A stretch of DNA of 64,000 nt from Photobacterium iliopiscarium (GCF_003026395.1 NZ_PYOO01000008.1:103201-167200); one strand, 5' to 3'. Shown: positions 8,197 through 17,564, numbered from the stretch's first letter. Numbers and translations: made by a program. Notes: generated by a model from the sequence alone, not told the origin.

Positions 8197-9903
8197 TTAA
8201 AAATCGGCATCGACCTCAAACACCATAGGTTCGCCAGTGACAGGGTGGTTTAGGCCAAGGTATTGTGCATGTAGATGTAAGCGGTTTGCTTTTTGACCGT
8301 ATAAATCATCACCGACAATTGGCATGTTCATACCGTTTTGGTGGGCTGAGTGAATGCGTAGCTGGTGAGTTCTGCCTGTTTTAGGGTAATAATAGACCTT
8401 AGTTTTACCGTCTTTACGTTCGAGAACCTGCCATTTTGTGAGTGCAGGTTTGCCATGTTCATAACAGACTAATTGGCGTGGACGATCGTCTAAATCAACC
8501 CGCATTGGTAAGTTAATCTCACCATGATCCTGCTTTGCAATACCATCTAATAATGCCACATAACGCTTTTCTGCGGTACGGTTAATAAACTGTTGTTGTA
8601 GTGCTTTATGGGCGTCTTTAGTTAATGCAATTACAATTAGGCCTGATGTCGCCATATCTAAACGGTGGACAATTAAAGGGCTATTACTGTTAGGGAACAT
8701 CGCTTGCATGCGGCTATAAACTGAATCGGTGATGGTTTTACCAGGAACTGAAAGAAACTCTGCCGGTTTATTGATAACCACCATCGCATCGTCTTGATAC
8801 ACAATCTCTAGCTCTTTGCCTTCTGCTGGGTTTTGTAAGAGCGGATTAGCATCAATATCTAGTCCTGTTAGCATATGCTGTAAAATCGGTTCGCATTTGT
8901 TTTTGCAGGCTTCATAAAAGTATTTATGCTTGCGAATTTGCGCAGAAGGAGAGGCTCCCCACCAAAATTTAGCCATTGCTAACGGGGTTAAATGTTGCTT
9001 AAAAGCATACTGGAGTAATTTAACCGTGGCACAATCGCCAGCACCTTGTGGTGGCGTTTGGTCATTAAACAACGCATTGAGATCTTTTGTTTCACCATTT
9101 TGATTTAAGAATTGATATTGTGCGTAACGGTGTTGTTGTAATAATGCGGTTAAGGTTTCATATTCTGCTTTTAGAAGGGTAAGTGCAGAGGTATCAGATT
9201 GTAATTTATCGCTAATCTCACTGAGTGTTTGTGTCCACTGCTGGCGAATGGCTTTTTGTTGATGCTTATCAAACGCACTTTCACGGGCTAAACGATGGAA
9301 TTCTTGGGTCATAAATTCGCTATCGTGACTTTGTTCTGCCGCTTTACGTTGTAATTTACGTTGTTTGCGCTGTTCGATCATCTGTAAGCGAAATGATTCA
9401 GAGGCTAATTCAGCGTGATCTTGAGCGACCTGATATTGATGCTGCAACTGAATGTAACTTGGTTTGGATTCAATTGCGGTTATTTTAGTCGTCACTTCAT
9501 CAATCAAAACTTGTTGAGCCTTGATCGCAGGATCGATGTTTTGCTCATCAAATACCGGAGGAACAAAATGGGGCTGGTGTGCAAGATTGGCAATTTTATC
9601 TGAAAATGCAGATAAATAACCGAGTTCACCTTGTTGGTTTTGAACTAATAAAACCCCAAACATATGGCCAATTGCATCATTATTGTCTAATCCAAAATTA
9701 TGCTGCCATTGATCTTGAGTCGCGATATGTTGTTGTAATTCTTGAGCCGCTAACACACATAATGGATGAGGTGTGTAGCAAAATGGAAACGTAAAACGCT
9801 CAGGTAGCGGTAGCGTATCAATAGCGGCAATGAAGCGAGTAAAATGATGATCTGATGCGTGCATGATGGTATCTATTACGAACAAGGGCGGCGATTCTAG
9901 CAT
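8197..9903 (-). CDS. large RluA-family pseudouridine synthase with N-terminal extension
   Basis: This 568-residue protein has the RluA catalytic domain in its C-terminal 220 residues: HRLDMATSG with catalytic Asp416, and the later TGRTHQLRIH motif. It isomerises uridine to pseudouridine in rRNA or tRNA. The N-terminal 340 residues are not part of RluA or RluD. They contain a Gln/Glu/Lys-rich helical, probably coiled-coil stretch (about 135-260) and a region with CATVKLLQYAF and WWGASP that occurs in this long subfamily. The RNA target is unknown. No S4 domain is seen. The start is uncertain: a second ATG lies 13 codons downstream, and neither has a strong ribosome site. Confidence 0.85.
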   Translation of the reverse strand: MLESPPLFVIDTIMHASDHHFTRFIAAIDTLPLPERFTFPFCYTPHPLCVLAAQELQQHIATQDQWQHNFGLDNNDAIGHMFGVLLVQNQQGELGYLSAFSDKIANLAHQPHFVPPVFDEQNIDPAIKAQQVLIDEVTTKITAIESKPSYIQLQHQYQVAQDHAELASESFRLQMIEQRKQRKLQRKAAEQSHDSEFMTQEFHRLARESAFDKHQQKAIRQQWTQTLSEISDKLQSDTSALTLLKAEYETLTALLQQHRYAQYQFLNQNGETKDLNALFNDQTPPQGAGDCATVKLLQYAFKQHLTPLAMAKFWWGASPSAQIRKHKYFYEACKNKCEPILQHMLTGLDIDANPLLQNPAEGKELEIVYQDDAMVVINKPAEFLSVPGKTITDSVYSRMQAMFPNSNSPLIVHRLDMATSGLIVIALTKDAHKALQQQFINRTAEKRYVALLDGIAKQDHGEINLPMRVDLDDRPRQLVCYEHGKPALTKWQVLERKDGKTKVYYYPKTGRTHQLRIHSAHQNGMNMPIVGDDLYGQKANRLHLHAQYLGLNHPVTGEPMVFEVDADF

Positions 9904-10120
9904 TTCTAACGTAAAATTTCGAGTTAACGTCAGTAAACTATTTTATTGAGTATTTAATCATAGGCACAATATATTTTTATATTTAATTTATACCTCGCGA
10001 GTGGAATTATATTAAATCTCAAAATTTGAGTATTAATATTACTTTTTTATGATAGAGACATTTTAAAACTTTAGGCTTATAGTCAATTCCAGATATTTAA
10101 GATAATTACCGAGGCGTATC

Positions 10121-10402
10121 ATGAGCTTAAAAATCAAATGTGAACATATGGAATTAACTGATTCAATTAAATCATCAGTTGCTGGTTATATCGAAGAAAT
10201 GATGGTTATCGATCCTGAATTTAAACATATTCATGTTGATATTATCAAAGAAGATACAGGTTATGCTGTTGATTTAAAAATGGATACAGAAGAGTTTAAT
10301 AAAGTAAGTGCTAAAGCTCATAATGTAAATTTAGATGAGTGTATGAAAGAAGCATTTTTCCATTTTGCAAAAGTAATTGAAAAGAAAGAGGCTCACCAAT
10401 AA
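10121..10402 (+). CDS. HPF/RaiA-like ribosome hibernation factor homologue, acidic variant
   Basis: This 93-residue protein has the length of short HPF (95 in E. coli). It starts with the typical LKIKCEHMELTDSIKSSV pattern of strand 1 and helix 1, and its predicted beta-alpha-beta-beta-beta-alpha order fits the family. HPF normally binds the 30S decoding centre through basic residues. This copy has no arginine and clearly more Asp/Glu than Lys, so canonical rRNA binding is doubtful. It stands alone with its own terminator, away from any rpoN cluster, so it is probably not the main HPF gene. The family call is based on pattern, not search. Confidence 0.6.
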   Translation: MSLKIKCEHMELTDSIKSSVAGYIEEMMVIDPEFKHIHVDIIKEDTGYAVDLKMDTEEFNKVSAKAHNVNLDECMKEAFFHFAKVIEKKEAHQ

Positions 10403-10426
10403 TAGGTGGCGCGAACAAGAATAAAG

Positions 10427-10453
10427 AAAAGGCTCTTATTTGAGCCTTTTTTA
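10427..10453 (+). terminator. rho-independent terminator after the HPF-like gene
   Basis: AAAAGGCTC and GAGCCTTTTTT form the stem, followed by a T-run about 25 bp after the stop codon. The A-rich left arm would also allow use by the minus-strand cyo operon. Confidence 0.85.
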
Positions 10454-10513
10454 TTATGTATTAATTGGTTATTTTAGAATATTAAAATTGTTAAAATAAA
10501 AAGAGAATACAGA

Positions 10514-11014
10514 TTAATTATTGATTACTTGACGGGTTGTAACTAAACAAATATCAGGTAATTGATCAGTTAAAAAAGCCTGTTTGCCTTTAATACGTTT
10601 ACTATTTAAAACGTAAGTTCTGTCATTGAGTTTGCCTTGAAAATCCCATTTACTGAATGCTTCGTGGCGTGCATCTGAACAAGATGTTTGTAATACGTAA
10701 CTTTCAGTGACCGATGTATCACAACCTCCCGCTATATTTTTTATACCGTGAAAGGTGACATGGCTATCACGATCTCGATAGCTGGTTACTGCTAGCGCAT
10801 TAAAGAGGTGAACATCAGTAGGCTTATCATTATAAGATAAAATGCGATGTGGATTTGTCTTTAATGTTACTTCTGCTAATTGTATTAATTCACTCGAACA
10901 AGGGTTGTTTAAATGTTTTACCACATTGTCCATTGATGTTTTGGCATTAACTGGCGCGATTAATACACTGGCTAATAAGCAGAAACTGGCAACTAAAATA
11001 TGTACACCTTTCAT
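10514..11014 (-). CDS. exported protein of unknown function, last gene of the cyo operon
   Basis: I do not recognise this 166-residue protein. It begins with a clear Sec signal peptide (MKGVHILVASFCLLASVLIA, cleavage probably after VNA), so the mature part of about 140 residues is periplasmic. The mature part has four cysteines (in NPCSSE, GGCDTS, TSCSDA and DICLV), which could form two disulfides. No metal-binding cluster is obvious. It follows the PCu(A)C gene by 14 bp and is probably co-transcribed with it, which hints at a role in oxidase biogenesis or copper handling. That is inferred from context only. Confidence 0.7.
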   Translation of the reverse strand: MKGVHILVASFCLLASVLIAPVNAKTSMDNVVKHLNNPCSSELIQLAEVTLKTNPHRILSYNDKPTDVHLFNALAVTSYRDRDSHVTFHGIKNIAGGCDTSVTESYVLQTSCSDARHEAFSKWDFQGKLNDRTYVLNSKRIKGKQAFLTDQLPDICLVTTRQVINN

Positions 11015-11028
11015 ACACTACCCCCACA

Positions 11029-11532
11029 TTAATACTTTTTAATTGGCACGACTAAAAGCTGTACATCGAACTGTTTACCATTGTCTTGTTGCATGGTTAC
11101 GGTGATCACTTGATTTGGTTTAAGATCTTGTTTGACACCCATAAACATTAGATGATATCCCTTGCTTGCAAGAATTAGGTTGCCATTAGCAGGGATCTCA
11201 AGTTTATCCACTTTACGCATTGCCATCGTATTATCACGCATAAACATACGGTGAAATTCTGTATGTTTAGCAATGGCAGTGCTTGCGCTAACGAGAGTGA
11301 TTGCTGTATCTCCATTATTGATGATCTTCATGTAGCCAGCGCTAACACTCGCGCCTGGGATCGTGGCTTTTGCGGTTGCATTTTCAATCGTTAGTACGGC
11401 ATTTACTTTTTGAACCTCAGTGTAGTTTTGCTGAGATTGAACATGGTTGTCGGCATGAGTTACATCCGCTGCAAAAGCCGTAGCATGAAAACAACTCATT
11501 AATAATGCAAGGTACAAGGCACTTCTTTTCAT
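11029..11532 (-). CDS. periplasmic copper chaperone PCu(A)C
   Basis: This 167-residue exported protein (signal peptide MKRSALYLALLMSCFHATAFA) belongs to the PCu(A)C family, which carries Cu(I) in the periplasm for insertion into haem-copper oxidases. The metal-binding pattern H-x(n)-M-x(n)-H-x-M is visible: HTEFHRMFM, then MAMRKVDKLEIPANG, and GYHLMFMG near the C-terminus. It sits directly after a Sco1 gene in the cyo operon, the usual partner arrangement. Bo3 oxidase lacks the CuA centre, so the likely target is CuB in CyoB. The family is well supported; the target is inferred. Confidence 0.88.
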   Translation of the reverse strand: MKRSALYLALLMSCFHATAFAADVTHADNHVQSQQNYTEVQKVNAVLTIENATAKATIPGASVSAGYMKIINNGDTAITLVSASTAIAKHTEFHRMFMRDNTMAMRKVDKLEIPANGNLILASKGYHLMFMGVKQDLKPNQVITVTMQQDNGKQFDVQLLVVPIKKY

Positions 11533-11541
11533 TGTTATCTC

Positions 11542-12162
11542 CTATTTTTTAGCAATGGTTTTTTCATAAATACGTTCAATGCCCGCAGCTAATTCGACTG
11601 GGGTCGTGTTGTGGCTCATCGCTCCCACTAGCTTGCCTGTGTCATCAATAATGTAGAAACGTGAAGAGTGATCGACGGTATAGCTTAATTCAGATGATTC
11701 CATATCAACAATGTCAAAATAAACACCATATTGTTTCGTTAAAGCGTCTATTTGTTGGTTGGTACCGGTTAAGCCAATAACACGATCATCGAAGTATTTA
11801 GCGAATTTATTTAATGACACTAAATTATCGCGTTCGGGATCGACACTGACGAATAATCCTTGTACATGTTGATAGGTTGCAGGTAATAAGCGTGAAAAAG
11901 CGGCTGATAATGTTCCCATAGAAGAGGGACAGACTTCAGCACAGTTTAAAAAACCAAAATAGAGCACCACAATATTGCCTTTAAATTGATCAAGGCTGAC
12001 ATTGCCGTTAATACTGTTTAGTTCAAATGGACCGCCAAGATCTTTTAGCGGTTTTACATTCTCACCAACAGGGGTTGTGGTGTTATAAATATAGCTTCCC
12101 ATTAAGGTAGCGAGAAACAGAGCGCCAAAAAGAAGCACTATTTTAGTTGGATTTTTGGTCAT
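11542..12162 (-). CDS. SCO1/SenC-family copper metallochaperone
   Basis: This 206-residue protein is anchored by an N-terminal membrane helix (about 8-26) and has a periplasmic thioredoxin-like domain. The copper ligands typical of Sco proteins are present: CAEVC (Cys74, Cys78) and the distal histidine in VDHSSRFYI. It works as a copper chaperone or thiol reductase in assembly of respiratory oxidases. Its start codon overlaps the cyoE stop by 4 bp, implying translational coupling, and the PCu(A)C gene follows after 9 bp. Its presence with a quinol oxidase suggests CuB assembly, since no CuA subunit is encoded here. Confidence 0.92.
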   Translation of the reverse strand: MTKNPTKIVLLFGALFLATLMGSYIYNTTTPVGENVKPLKDLGGPFELNSINGNVSLDQFKGNIVVLYFGFLNCAEVCPSSMGTLSAAFSRLLPATYQHVQGLFVSVDPERDNLVSLNKFAKYFDDRVIGLTGTNQQIDALTKQYGVYFDIVDMESSELSYTVDHSSRFYIIDDTGKLVGAMSHNTTPVELAAGIERIYEKTIAKK

Positions 12163-13076
12163 GAATGCTGCTCCATTATTACAGCTGGAAGTGCATTAAC
12201 TTGATAGTTTTCGTCAAGACTTTCAGATGAAAAATCCAGTGATATCAAGGTGCAAAATACCATGATGTTAAAAATAGAGCTTAACAGCATTTTTTTACCC
12301 CACTGAGCATTAGGGACTTTTTGATAACCCACTTTGGCAATATACAGCCAATGTAAGCTCACTAATCCCATTCCTAATGCATACCAGCTACCCACATAGC
12401 CAAGGTAAGTTAGTGTTAATGCTGCCATCGCAAAGGCAATGATATAACCAATGATATGGTAACGTGCGCGAGCAATACCGATTTCAACAGGTAAGACAGG
12501 AATTGAGGCTGATTTATAATCATCGAAACGGTAAATCGCAATCGCGTATGAGTGCGGAATTTGCCATAAACAAAAAGTAATAAACAGTATTGCCGCACCG
12601 CTATCAAATTGCCCTGTTACAGCGCAATAACCGATAACGGGAGGACAAGCGCCTGATAAGCCGCCAATTAAGGTACCGTGAATTGATTTACGTTTGAAAT
12701 AGAGGCTATATAAGCCAACGTAAACTACAAAACCAAGCACACCAAACTGAAAGGCGACGGTGGAAGTGTATTTATAAAGTGTAAAAAAACCGCCAACGCA
12801 TAATATTGTTGCCCAAATTAATGCATAAGAGATGGGAACAATTTTTTTGACTAATTCACGCTCACAAGTACGTTTCATTAATTTGTCGATATCTATATCG
12901 ATGACATTATTGAACACGCAACCTGATGCGACAATCAAGGTGGTACCAATACAGACAGCTAAGAGTAATACGCCATCAATATTGCCTTGAGATGCCAGTA
13001 ATACACCACCGATGGCTGCAATGAGATTGCCACCGATAATGCCCGGTTTGGTCAGTTTCAGATAAGGTTTAATCAT
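12159..13076 (-). CDS. cyoE: protohaem IX farnesyltransferase (haem O synthase)
   Basis: This 305-residue integral membrane prenyltransferase of the UbiA superfamily converts haem B to haem O for the bo3 oxidase. The Asp-rich prenyl-diphosphate motif NNVIDIDIDKLMKRT (about residues 56-70) and a second acidic region DDYKSASIPVLPVEIG are present. About nine membrane helices can be seen. It follows cyoD by 13 bp and has a GGAGG ribosome site. The C-terminal tail beyond the last helix is longer than usual and ends in NALPAVIMEQHS. The gene is in the standard cyo order. Confidence 0.95.
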   Translation of the reverse strand: MIKPYLKLTKPGIIGGNLIAAIGGVLLASQGNIDGVLLLAVCIGTTLIVASGCVFNNVIDIDIDKLMKRTCERELVKKIVPISYALIWATILCVGGFFTLYKYTSTVAFQFGVLGFVVYVGLYSLYFKRKSIHGTLIGGLSGACPPVIGYCAVTGQFDSGAAILFITFCLWQIPHSYAIAIYRFDDYKSASIPVLPVEIGIARARYHIIGYIIAFAMAALTLTYLGYVGSWYALGMGLVSLHWLYIAKVGYQKVPNAQWGKKMLLSSIFNIMVFCTLISLDFSSESLDENYQVNALPAVIMEQHS

Positions 13077-13089
13077 AGAACCTCCTTGA

Positions 13090-13458
13090 TCAATGACCCA
13101 TTAGCATGTTGTGGTTTAAGTGATCCATGATCCACAACGAACCAATAAGAATAATAGCCACAATAACGACCACGAATACAGCTGACGACGTATTCCACAT
13201 TTGTTCCGATGAGGTGTTCATATGCAAGAAGAACACCAGCTGGACTAATATCTGTGCAACAGCGAACATCATGATCACACCAATAATAAATTGGGTTGAA
13301 CCGACGCCAGCCATCACCATTGCAAAAGGTACAATGGTTAAAATAATAGAGAATACTAGCCCTCGAACATATTCTTTTACGCTGCCGTGAGCTTGGCCGC
13401 CTTGACCATGCGCGGTTGAATGTTCGTTAGTCGAGTGTTGGTTAGTTGAATTGCCCAT
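13090..13458 (-). CDS. cyoD: cytochrome bo3 quinol oxidase subunit IV
   Basis: This 122-residue subunit IV has three membrane helices (about residues 28-50, 55-78 and 88-110) and the QILVQLVFFLHMN segment conserved in CyoD. It stabilises the oxidase and helps CuB binding in subunit I. A His/Ser/Gly-rich N-terminal leader precedes the first helix and is longer than in E. coli. Its ATG overlaps the cyoC stop codon by one base. Confidence 0.93.
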   Translation of the reverse strand: MGNSTNQHSTNEHSTAHGQGGQAHGSVKEYVRGLVFSIILTIVPFAMVMAGVGSTQFIIGVIMMFAVAQILVQLVFFLHMNTSSEQMWNTSSAVFVVVIVAIILIGSLWIMDHLNHNMLMGH

Positions 13459-14105
13459 TACAATACTCCCATTAAGTAAACCACACTGAACACACAGATC
13501 CAGATAACATCAAGGAAGTGCCAGAACAAACTTAAACAGGCTAAACGTGTTTTATTCTCTGTAGAAAATCCGTCCCGTTTAAAATGGAACACCAATACAA
13601 TCATCCACATTAAGCCTGCAAAAACGTGGAGTCCGTGAGTGGCAACTAAACCGTAAAATGCTGACCAGTAGGCACTACTATGGAATGTCGCGCCTTCACT
13701 AGTAAAATGATAGAACTCATACAGTTCCATAATTAAAAAAGACAAACCAAGCCCAAACGTAATGGCTAACCATTTGAACATACCTTTAATGTCTTCATGG
13801 TTGGCTTTGAGCATTGCCATGCCGAATGTAAAACTACTAAACAGTAACAGTGCCGTTTCTGTTAATACAAAACCAAGATTGAACAGTTCCTTAGGTTCAA
13901 TTAAGCCAGCAAAGCTATTTGAATAAACAGCGTAAACTGCAAATAAAGTACCGAATAATAAGCAGTCACTAAGGATGTAAATCCAAAATCCAAAAATAGT
14001 ATCGCCAGCATAGTCGTGATGGTCATGATCAACGAGTTCATGACTGTCATTAGACTGAGCAGGAACATTGAGATTGAAGGTGTCTTTTACTTCTGTAGTC
14101 ATCAT
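13458..14105 (-). CDS. cyoC: cytochrome bo3 quinol oxidase subunit III
   Basis: This 215-residue subunit III of the haem-copper oxidase has five predicted membrane helices, beginning with FGFWIYILSDCLLFGTLFA, and the ATHGLHVFAGL motif typical of the family. It starts with two adjacent ATG codons; either may be used. A His/Asp-rich stretch DHDHHDY lies just before helix 1. It sits between cyoB (12 bp upstream) and cyoD (one-base overlap) in a translationally coupled operon. Confidence 0.95.
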   Translation of the reverse strand: MMTTEVKDTFNLNVPAQSNDSHELVDHDHHDYAGDTIFGFWIYILSDCLLFGTLFAVYAVYSNSFAGLIEPKELFNLGFVLTETALLLFSSFTFGMAMLKANHEDIKGMFKWLAITFGLGLSFLIMELYEFYHFTSEGATFHSSAYWSAFYGLVATHGLHVFAGLMWMIVLVFHFKRDGFSTENKTRLACLSLFWHFLDVIWICVFSVVYLMGVL

Positions 14106-14117
14106 TGCTCTCGCCCC

Positions 14118-16205
14118 TTATGCTATGGAATCAGCTGGTTTTAGATCGGATGGATCGAAATCATCATCATCTTCACCATCTTTGTGTTCAGCGGTCTTCT
14201 CACCGCGTGCTTTAGCAAGATGTTTACGTTCAATTGCTTCCACTTCAGAGACTTCAACATAGTAATCTTTACTGCGCTGAAAGCTGTAAACGATCCAAGA
14301 AGCAATCATGCCAATGGTTCCAGCAATGACCATCCACCAGATATGCCAAATGAAAGCAAAACCAAACATTAATGAGAACATACTGATAACCACACCTGCC
14401 CAGGTGTTTTTAGGCATATGGATTCGCTTATAACGTTCAGGCTCTTGATAAGCTAAACCATGTTCTTTGGCGTAATAATGCTCGTCACGATCATGAATCT
14501 TAGGCAGTAATGCAAAGTTATAAAACGGCGGAGGGGATGATGTCGCCCATTCTAATGTACGACCATTCCATGGATCACCAGTAAGATCTAGGTTCTGTTT
14601 TCGATCACGAATACTGACGAATATTTGGTAGAACTGAACCGCAATACCTGCTGCAACAATACAGACACCAAAGGCTGCTACCCATAAATAAGGTGCCCAT
14701 TCTGGATTATCTGCGACATTTAGACGGCGAGTCATGCCGTTAAAACCAAGCACATAGACAGGCATAAAGGCCACGAAGAAACCGACGGTCCAAAGTGCAC
14801 ATGAGATCTTACCAAGACGTTCATCAAGGGTGAATCCTGTGGCTTTCGGGAACCAGTAAGTAAGTCCGGCAAAGTAACCAAAGAGCGCGCCACCGATAAT
14901 CACGTTATGGAAGTGGGCAATAACGAATAAGCTGTTGTGTAGCACAAAGTTAGCCGCAGGGATTGCAAGCATTACTCCCGTCATACCACCAATAGTAAAG
15001 GTGATTAAAAACGCAATTGTCCACCACATGCTGGCACTGAACTCGACTCGTCCTTTATACATGGTAAACAACCAGTTAAAGATTTTAACTCCGGTTGGAA
15101 TTGAAATAATCATGGTTGCGATACCAAAGAAGGCGTTAACACTTGCACCTGCGCCCATGGTAAAGAAGTGATGCAGCCAAACGATAAATGACAACACCAT
15201 AATTACCATTGTTGCCCACACCAATGATGTGTAACCAAATAGACGTTTGCGTGAGAACGTGGCTGTAATTTCAGAGAAAATACCGAAAGCAGGCAGCACC
15301 AGAATATAAACTTCAGGGTGACCCCATGCCCAGATTAGGTTGACGTACATCATTTGGTTACCACCCATATCAGTAGTAAAGAAATGAGTACCAACATAAC
15401 GATCGAGTGTTAGCAGAGTTAAGGTAACCGTTAAAATAGGGAAGGCAAGTACAATCAGTGCGTTGGCACACAGTGATGTCCATGTAAACACGGGCATTTG
15501 CATCATTTTCATGCCAGGTGCACGCATGCGAAGGATGGTAACAACAAAGTTAATCCCCGTTAGTAGTGTACCTATACCTGATATTTGCAGTGACCATAAC
15601 CAATAATCAACCCCGACCCAAGGATTAGCATCCATACCTGAAAGTGGCGGGTAGGCTAACCAGCCTGTTGCTGCAAACTCACCAACAAAAAGGGACATGT
15701 TAATTAGAATAACGCCAACAACGAAGAGCCAAAAACTCAAGGAATTTAAAAAGGGGAAGGCAACATCGCGAGCACCTATCTGCAATGGCACGATAATATT
15801 CATTAGACCCACTACAAATGGCATCGCAACGAAGAAAATCATGATCACGCCATGAGCGGTAAAGACTTGGTCATAGTGTTCTGGTGGCAGATAACTGGCA
15901 TCAATGGTAGATGCTGCCTGTTGAGATCGCATTAATATCGCATCAGAAAACCCCCGTACGAGCATCACCATTGATACGATGATGTACATAATACCTATCT
16001 TTTTATGATCGACAGAGGTAAACCATTCACTCCATAAGTAGTGCCATTTTTTTTGATAGGTAATTAAGCCTAATAGCCCTAATCCGCCAAGCACTACGGC
16101 CATCATGACTGGAAAAACAACTGGATCGGTAAAGGGAATGACATCCCAATTTAATTTGCCGAAAACCGGATCCGCTTCGGCGTATACATCGCCTTTATAG
16201 GCCAT
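14118..16205 (-). CDS. cyoB: cytochrome bo3 quinol oxidase subunit I
   Basis: Catalytic subunit, 695 residues from the chosen ATG at 16205. A longer frame opens at 16229, but AGGAG sits 5-9 bases before 16205, and the [18 protein letters not shown] start matches the family. It reduces O2 to water with electrons from ubiquinol and pumps protons. Visible ligands are the haem b His in [10 protein letters not shown], the CuB site [10 protein letters not shown] with WLHHFFTMG, and the haem o region [17 protein letters not shown]. About 15 membrane helices are expected. The last 30 residues are an unusual acidic tail ([11 protein letters not shown]). The start overlaps cyoA by 11 bp. Confidence 0.97.
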   Translation of the reverse strand: MAYKGDVYAEADPVFGKLNWDVIPFTDPVVFPVMMAVVLGGLGLLGLITYQKKWHYLWSEWFTSVDHKKIGIMYIIVSMVMLVRGFSDAILMRSQQAASTIDASYLPPEHYDQVFTAHGVIMIFFVAMPFVVGLMNIIVPLQIGARDVAFPFLNSLSFWLFVVGVILINMSLFVGEFAATGWLAYPPLSGMDANPWVGVDYWLWSLQISGIGTLLTGINFVVTILRMRAPGMKMMQMPVFTWTSLCANALIVLAFPILTVTLTLLTLDRYVGTHFFTTDMGGNQMMYVNLIWAWGHPEVYILVLPAFGIFSEITATFSRKRLFGYTSLVWATMVIMVLSFIVWLHHFFTMGAGASVNAFFGIATMIISIPTGVKIFNWLFTMYKGRVEFSASMWWTIAFLITFTIGGMTGVMLAIPAANFVLHNSLFVIAHFHNVIIGGALFGYFAGLTYWFPKATGFTLDERLGKISCALWTVGFFVAFMPVYVLGFNGMTRRLNVADNPEWAPYLWVAAFGVCIVAAGIAVQFYQIFVSIRDRKQNLDLTGDPWNGRTLEWATSSPPPFYNFALLPKIHDRDEHYYAKEHGLAYQEPERYKRIHMPKNTWAGVVISMFSLMFGFAFIWHIWWMVIAGTIGMIASWIVYSFQRSKDYYVEVSEVEAIERKHLAKARGEKTAEHKDGEDDDDFDPSDLKPADSIA

Positions 16206-17082
16206 TTTGGACTCCTGCGTGTTTCTCAATAATGTCTTTAAATTTCAGCGGAGCAACAGAAGCAAAGTATGTCACTGGATGTGGCGTTGTAATTTGCTCG
16301 TTGGCATTGGCTGTGAGTTGATCGTAACTATTATTATTTAAAATTTTCTCAGAGGTTTTGACTTTTTTTATCCATTGTTCAAAATCAGCAGCTTTAACGG
16401 CATGGGCTTTAAATCGCATGTTAGAAAAGCCATAACCACTATAATTGGCTGATATTCCTCGATAACTGCCTTCTTCTTTAGCCATAAGATTTAAACGGTT
16501 TTCCATGCCTGCCATTGCGTAAACTTGGCTGCCGAGCTGTGGAATAAAAAAGGAGTTCATGGCGGTATCTGAAGTGACTAAGAATTTAACGGGGCGGTTA
16601 ACCGGTAGTGCTATTTCATTGACTGTGGCAATTTGTTGTTCTGGATAAATAAACAGCCATTTCCAATTCATAGCAACCACTTGAATGGTTAATGGTTCTT
16701 GATCGGAAACAATCTCTTTTCTTGGGTCAAGTGAGTAAGAGGTTTGGTAGGTGATCCATCCTAATGCTAAAACGATCAAGCAGGGGATAGTCCATACAAT
16801 GACCTCTATTTTGGTTGAGTGTTCCCATTCTGGCGTGTATTCCGCTTTTTTGTTGCTATGGCGGTATTTATAAGGAAAGTAAATCGTCATAAATAAAACG
16901 GGTATGATAATAATTGCCATCAAAAGAACGGATGTGATAATTAATGACGATTGAGCTTCACCAATGCTGCCTTTTGAGTCAAACAGCACCATGTTACTGC
17001 TGGTAAAAAGAGTCACCAAAAGTAATACTGCGAGTAATGTAAGCAGGATGATGATCATCTTCTTACTTCGGATTATTTTCAT
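16195..17082 (-). CDS. cyoA: cytochrome bo3 quinol oxidase subunit II
   Basis: Subunit II of 295 residues from the ATG at 17082, chosen because a strong CGGAGGAAAA ribosome site precedes it; the frame itself extends to 17109. Two membrane helices are followed by a periplasmic cupredoxin domain ([21 protein letters not shown]). The CuA cysteine and histidine ligands are absent ([11 protein letters not shown] in their place), which marks a quinol rather than cytochrome c oxidase. E. coli CyoA has a lipobox cysteine; none is visible here. It is the first gene of the minus-strand operon cyoABCDE-sco1-pcuAC-unknown. Confidence 0.95.
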   Translation of the reverse strand: MKIIRSKKMIIILLTLLAVLLLVTLFTSSNMVLFDSKGSIGEAQSSLIITSVLLMAIIIIPVLFMTIYFPYKYRHSNKKAEYTPEWEHSTKIEVIVWTIPCLIVLALGWITYQTSYSLDPRKEIVSDQEPLTIQVVAMNWKWLFIYPEQQIATVNEIALPVNRPVKFLVTSDTAMNSFFIPQLGSQVYAMAGMENRLNLMAKEEGSYRGISANYSGYGFSNMRFKAHAVKAADFEQWIKKVKTSEKILNNNSYDQLTANANEQITTPHPVTYFASVAPLKFKDIIEKHAGVQNGL

Positions 17083-17493
17083 TTTTCCTCCGTGAACTTG
17101 ATTACTCATAACAAAGCGAAGTAATAACTGTTACTGGATAACAATTCTTTTGTTACCTGATAGTTGTTAATTTGTAGTCATTGTATCATTCTAAATGATG
17201 AAAAATACCGCTCTGATATATAATGTTTTATTGTATTTAAGTCATAAAAAAGTATCAAAGAGCTATTTTATTGTCATCTTCAGTATGTTAAATGAACAAA
17301 ATGTTGCTGTGTTGTAAATTTAATTACTCTATTCTTGATCAAATCAAGCAAGTAATAAAACGCTTATTTCATTAAAATGTATTAAAAATGTTAAAAATTG
17401 AACGTAAGTTATACTTTTAAGAATAAATTTTATGATTATTAGGCAAGTTGGTTTTACTGTGGTTGAAAATTAAGCAGAAATGAGACTTTAATC

Positions 17494-17509
17494 TAAAATG
17501 AACCGTTTA
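17494..17509. promoter_or_regulatory. operator-like site, first copy
   Basis: TAAAATGAACCGTTTA is an imperfect version of the palindrome at 17549-17564 (two differences) and starts 55 bp upstream of it. Together they bracket a TTGACA at 17521. The pairing suggests two binding sites for one dimeric regulator. Confidence 0.4.
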
Positions 17510-17520
17510 GTTTAAAGTTA

Positions 17521-17549
17521 TTGACAAGGCTTACCTTTTGCTTTAAATT
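17521..17549 (+). promoter_or_regulatory. sigma70-like promoter between the paired operators
   Basis: A perfect TTGACA (17521-17526) is followed, at 17-base spacing, by TAAATT (17544-17549), a modest -10 element. The -10 abuts the perfect palindrome at 17549, as expected for a repressed promoter. The transcript would run towards the gene at 17969 with a leader of about 400 nt, or could be a separate short RNA. Confidence 0.4.
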
Positions 17550-17564
17550 AAACTGAACAGTTTA
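17549..17564. promoter_or_regulatory. perfect palindromic operator-like site, second copy
   Basis: TAAACTGAACAGTTTA consists of exact 7-base arms separated by AA. The size fits a TetR- or MarR-type operator overlapping the start of transcription. No TetR gene is present in the window, so the regulator is unknown. Confidence 0.45.

Noticed and set aside
17334..17348. FNR site CTTGATCAAATCAAG upstream of cyoA
   Set aside because: The half-sites TTGAT and ATCAA are separated by three bases rather than the required four, so it is kept only as a palindrome.
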